43,982 bases of DNA from Spirochaetes bacterium GWF1_51_8 (GTDB taxonomy: Bacteria; Spirochaetota; Brevinematia; Brevinematales; GWF1-51-8). Positions within the stretch are counted from its first letter, which is position 1. Every line of letters starts with the position of its first letter. Of the stretch, positions 43,063 to 43,982 are shown one piece after another. Made by a program: the position numbers and the translations under genes. The stretch covers positions 57,226-101,207 of the forward strand of contig MIBE01000030.1 in assembly GCA_001829415.1 (NCBI GenBank), written 5' to 3'. Below the pieces are notes generated by a model. It searched no databases. It had not been told where the DNA came from and saw nothing but the letters and a program-made list of their open reading frames with translations.

Positions 43063-43701
43063 TTATTTCTCCACGTTTAATATATTCGAAAACTTTTCAT
43101 CCAGTTTCTTCATCGCTTCTTCTACCACGAAAACCTTCGCGGCATAAACGAGGGGAAGAATATCCAGATTATCCACCGACATCACCTTGATTTTGGGAAG
43201 ATTCTGGCATCCCAAAACCATGTTCTTATCATACTCGGGGACGACAACCACAATTCTCTGCTCGAGGTTTTCGACAAGCGCGGAGAGCGACTTCATAAAA
43301 GCTTTGGTCTTATGGCTTTCTACCTTGAACGATCCGATGATCGTAAGATTTCCGGCCTGATTCAGCTTATTGAAGACATAGAGATAAGCCTTGGCTTTCT
43401 GCTTCTTGTTGACATTCTGCGAAAAATCGCGGGGTTTCGGGCCGAACATGACACCGCCGCCTCTCCACAACGGAGAACGGGTGCTTCCCGCGCGGGCGCG
43501 TCCCAGTCCTTTCTGCTTCCACGGCTTGCGTCCGCCGCCTCTTACCTCGGACTTCGTCTTCGTCGATGCGTTTCCCTGGCGGTCGTTGGCTAAACGCGCT
43601 ACAACTACCTGATGGAGCACCTTCTCGGAGACATCATCCCAGAGTTTGGAAAGCTTCATTTCGTTGGTCTTGGTTTTCCCTTCATATACTTCGATCTTCA
43701 T
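43063..43701 (-). CDS. rplD: 50S ribosomal protein L4
   Basis: A 212-aa protein with a long loop at the exit-tunnel constriction: [19 protein letters not shown] and [23 protein letters not shown]4 also represses the S10 operon in enterobacteria; such control cannot be judged because the leader is outside the window. Confidence 0.98.
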   Translation of the reverse strand: MKIEVYEGKTKTNEMKLSKLWDDVSEKVLHQVVVARLANDRQGNASTKTKSEVRGGGRKPWKQKGLGRARAGSTRSPLWRGGGVMFGPKPRDFSQNVNKKQKAKAYLYVFNKLNQAGNLTIIGSFKVESHKTKAFMKSLSALVENLEQRIVVVVPEYDKNMVLGCQNLPKIKVMSVDNLDILPLVYAAKVFVVEEAMKKLDEKFSNILNVEK

Positions 43702-43714
43702 ATCTCATTCCTTT

Positions 43715-43982
43715 TTAAGCTTTGATGGCGTCTCTAACCATGACATAAGAGTTCGTCGATCCCGGAACCTGTCCGCGGATGTAAAGCAAGCGGCGTTCGT
43801 TGTCGACCTTCACGAGCTTCTGTCCGAGAACAGTGACACGTTCGGCACCCATATGACCGGGCATCTTCTTTCCCTTGAAAACACGCGCGGGGAAGGTATG
43901 CATACCGATCGAACCGGTGCGGCGATGCACTTTCGAACCGTGAGTAGCCGGGCCTCCATGGAAATGATGGCGTTTGATACCG
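43715..43982 (-). CDS. rplC: 50S ribosomal protein L3, C-terminal part (runs off window)
   Basis: About 88 C-terminal residues are present, entering at the window edge with [15 protein letters not shown]. They continue through [23 protein letters not shown] and [16 protein letters not shown] to the stop. L3 helps shape the peptidyl transferase centre. An internal GTG at 43930 is not the real start. Confidence 0.97.
   Translation of the reverse strand, partial: GIKRHHFHGGPATHGSKVHRRTGSIGMHTFPARVFKGKKMPGHMGAERVTVLGQKLVKVDNERRLLYIRGQVPGSTNSYVMVRDAIKA

Overview
The window comes from a diderm, motile, chemotactic bacterium with moderate GC content. Evidence for this is an outer-membrane beta-barrel candidate, lipoproteins, a division/cell-wall cluster with FtsQ and FtsA, a multi-pass methyl-accepting chemotaxis protein, and an RsbU/STAS/RsbW partner-switching set. 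A Spirochaetota-like lineage fits best (7TM-SpoIIE phosphatase, several STAS paralogs, MCP architecture), but that is inference and no marker in the window proves it.

Region 1 (1-5042, minus strand) is a division/cell-wall operon read purS > murB > AAA ATPase > TOPRIM protein > ddl > ftsQ > ftsA (partial). The ATPase/TOPRIM pair, partly AT-rich, sits between murB and ddl, where the classical dcw cluster has nothing, and resembles the two-gene OLD/PARIS type of anti-phage systems. Region 2 (5043-7103) holds four STAS anti-anti-sigma paralogs and one RsbW-like kinase. Region 3 (7153-9443) is a TPR lipoprotein followed by a beta-barrel protein. Region 4 (9451-12645) is a tight four-gene operon: an HD-GYP variant, a GGDEF domain with a broken active site but an intact RxxD I-site, a protein resembling the C-terminal half of RecQ without its ATPase lobe, and a small orphan. 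guaB and zupT diverge at 12672-15133.

Region 5 (15139-17278) has a 214-bp MITE-like element with terminal inverted repeats and a 4-bp target duplication between zupT and an MCP gene. Region 6 (17358-25928) holds an FAD-dependent oxidoreductase coupled to a lipoprotein-type 7TM-SpoIIE phosphatase, a secreted caspase-fold/LamG protein, a stand-alone MetH reactivation-like domain, a GAF sensor kinase whose H-box histidine is lysine, and a membrane protein behind a perfect consensus promoter. Region 7 (26056-29404) is hom followed by a divergent GH13-like gene.

Region 8 (29410-43982, minus strand) is the S10-spc-alpha ribosomal superoperon from rplC (partial) to rplQ, ending with an EcfT-like gene. 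rpmD (L30) is absent, several ribosomal proteins have extra lysine-rich tails, and SecY carries an inserted ~100-residue CUB-like domain in the periplasmic loop between TM7 and TM8. The SecY fusion is the most striking single observation. The SpoIIE phosphatase (18809-21187), the RsbW-like kinase and the STAS proteins could form one partner-switching pathway. No tRNA, rRNA or CRISPR array was seen, and no gene-free stretch exceeds 300 bases.
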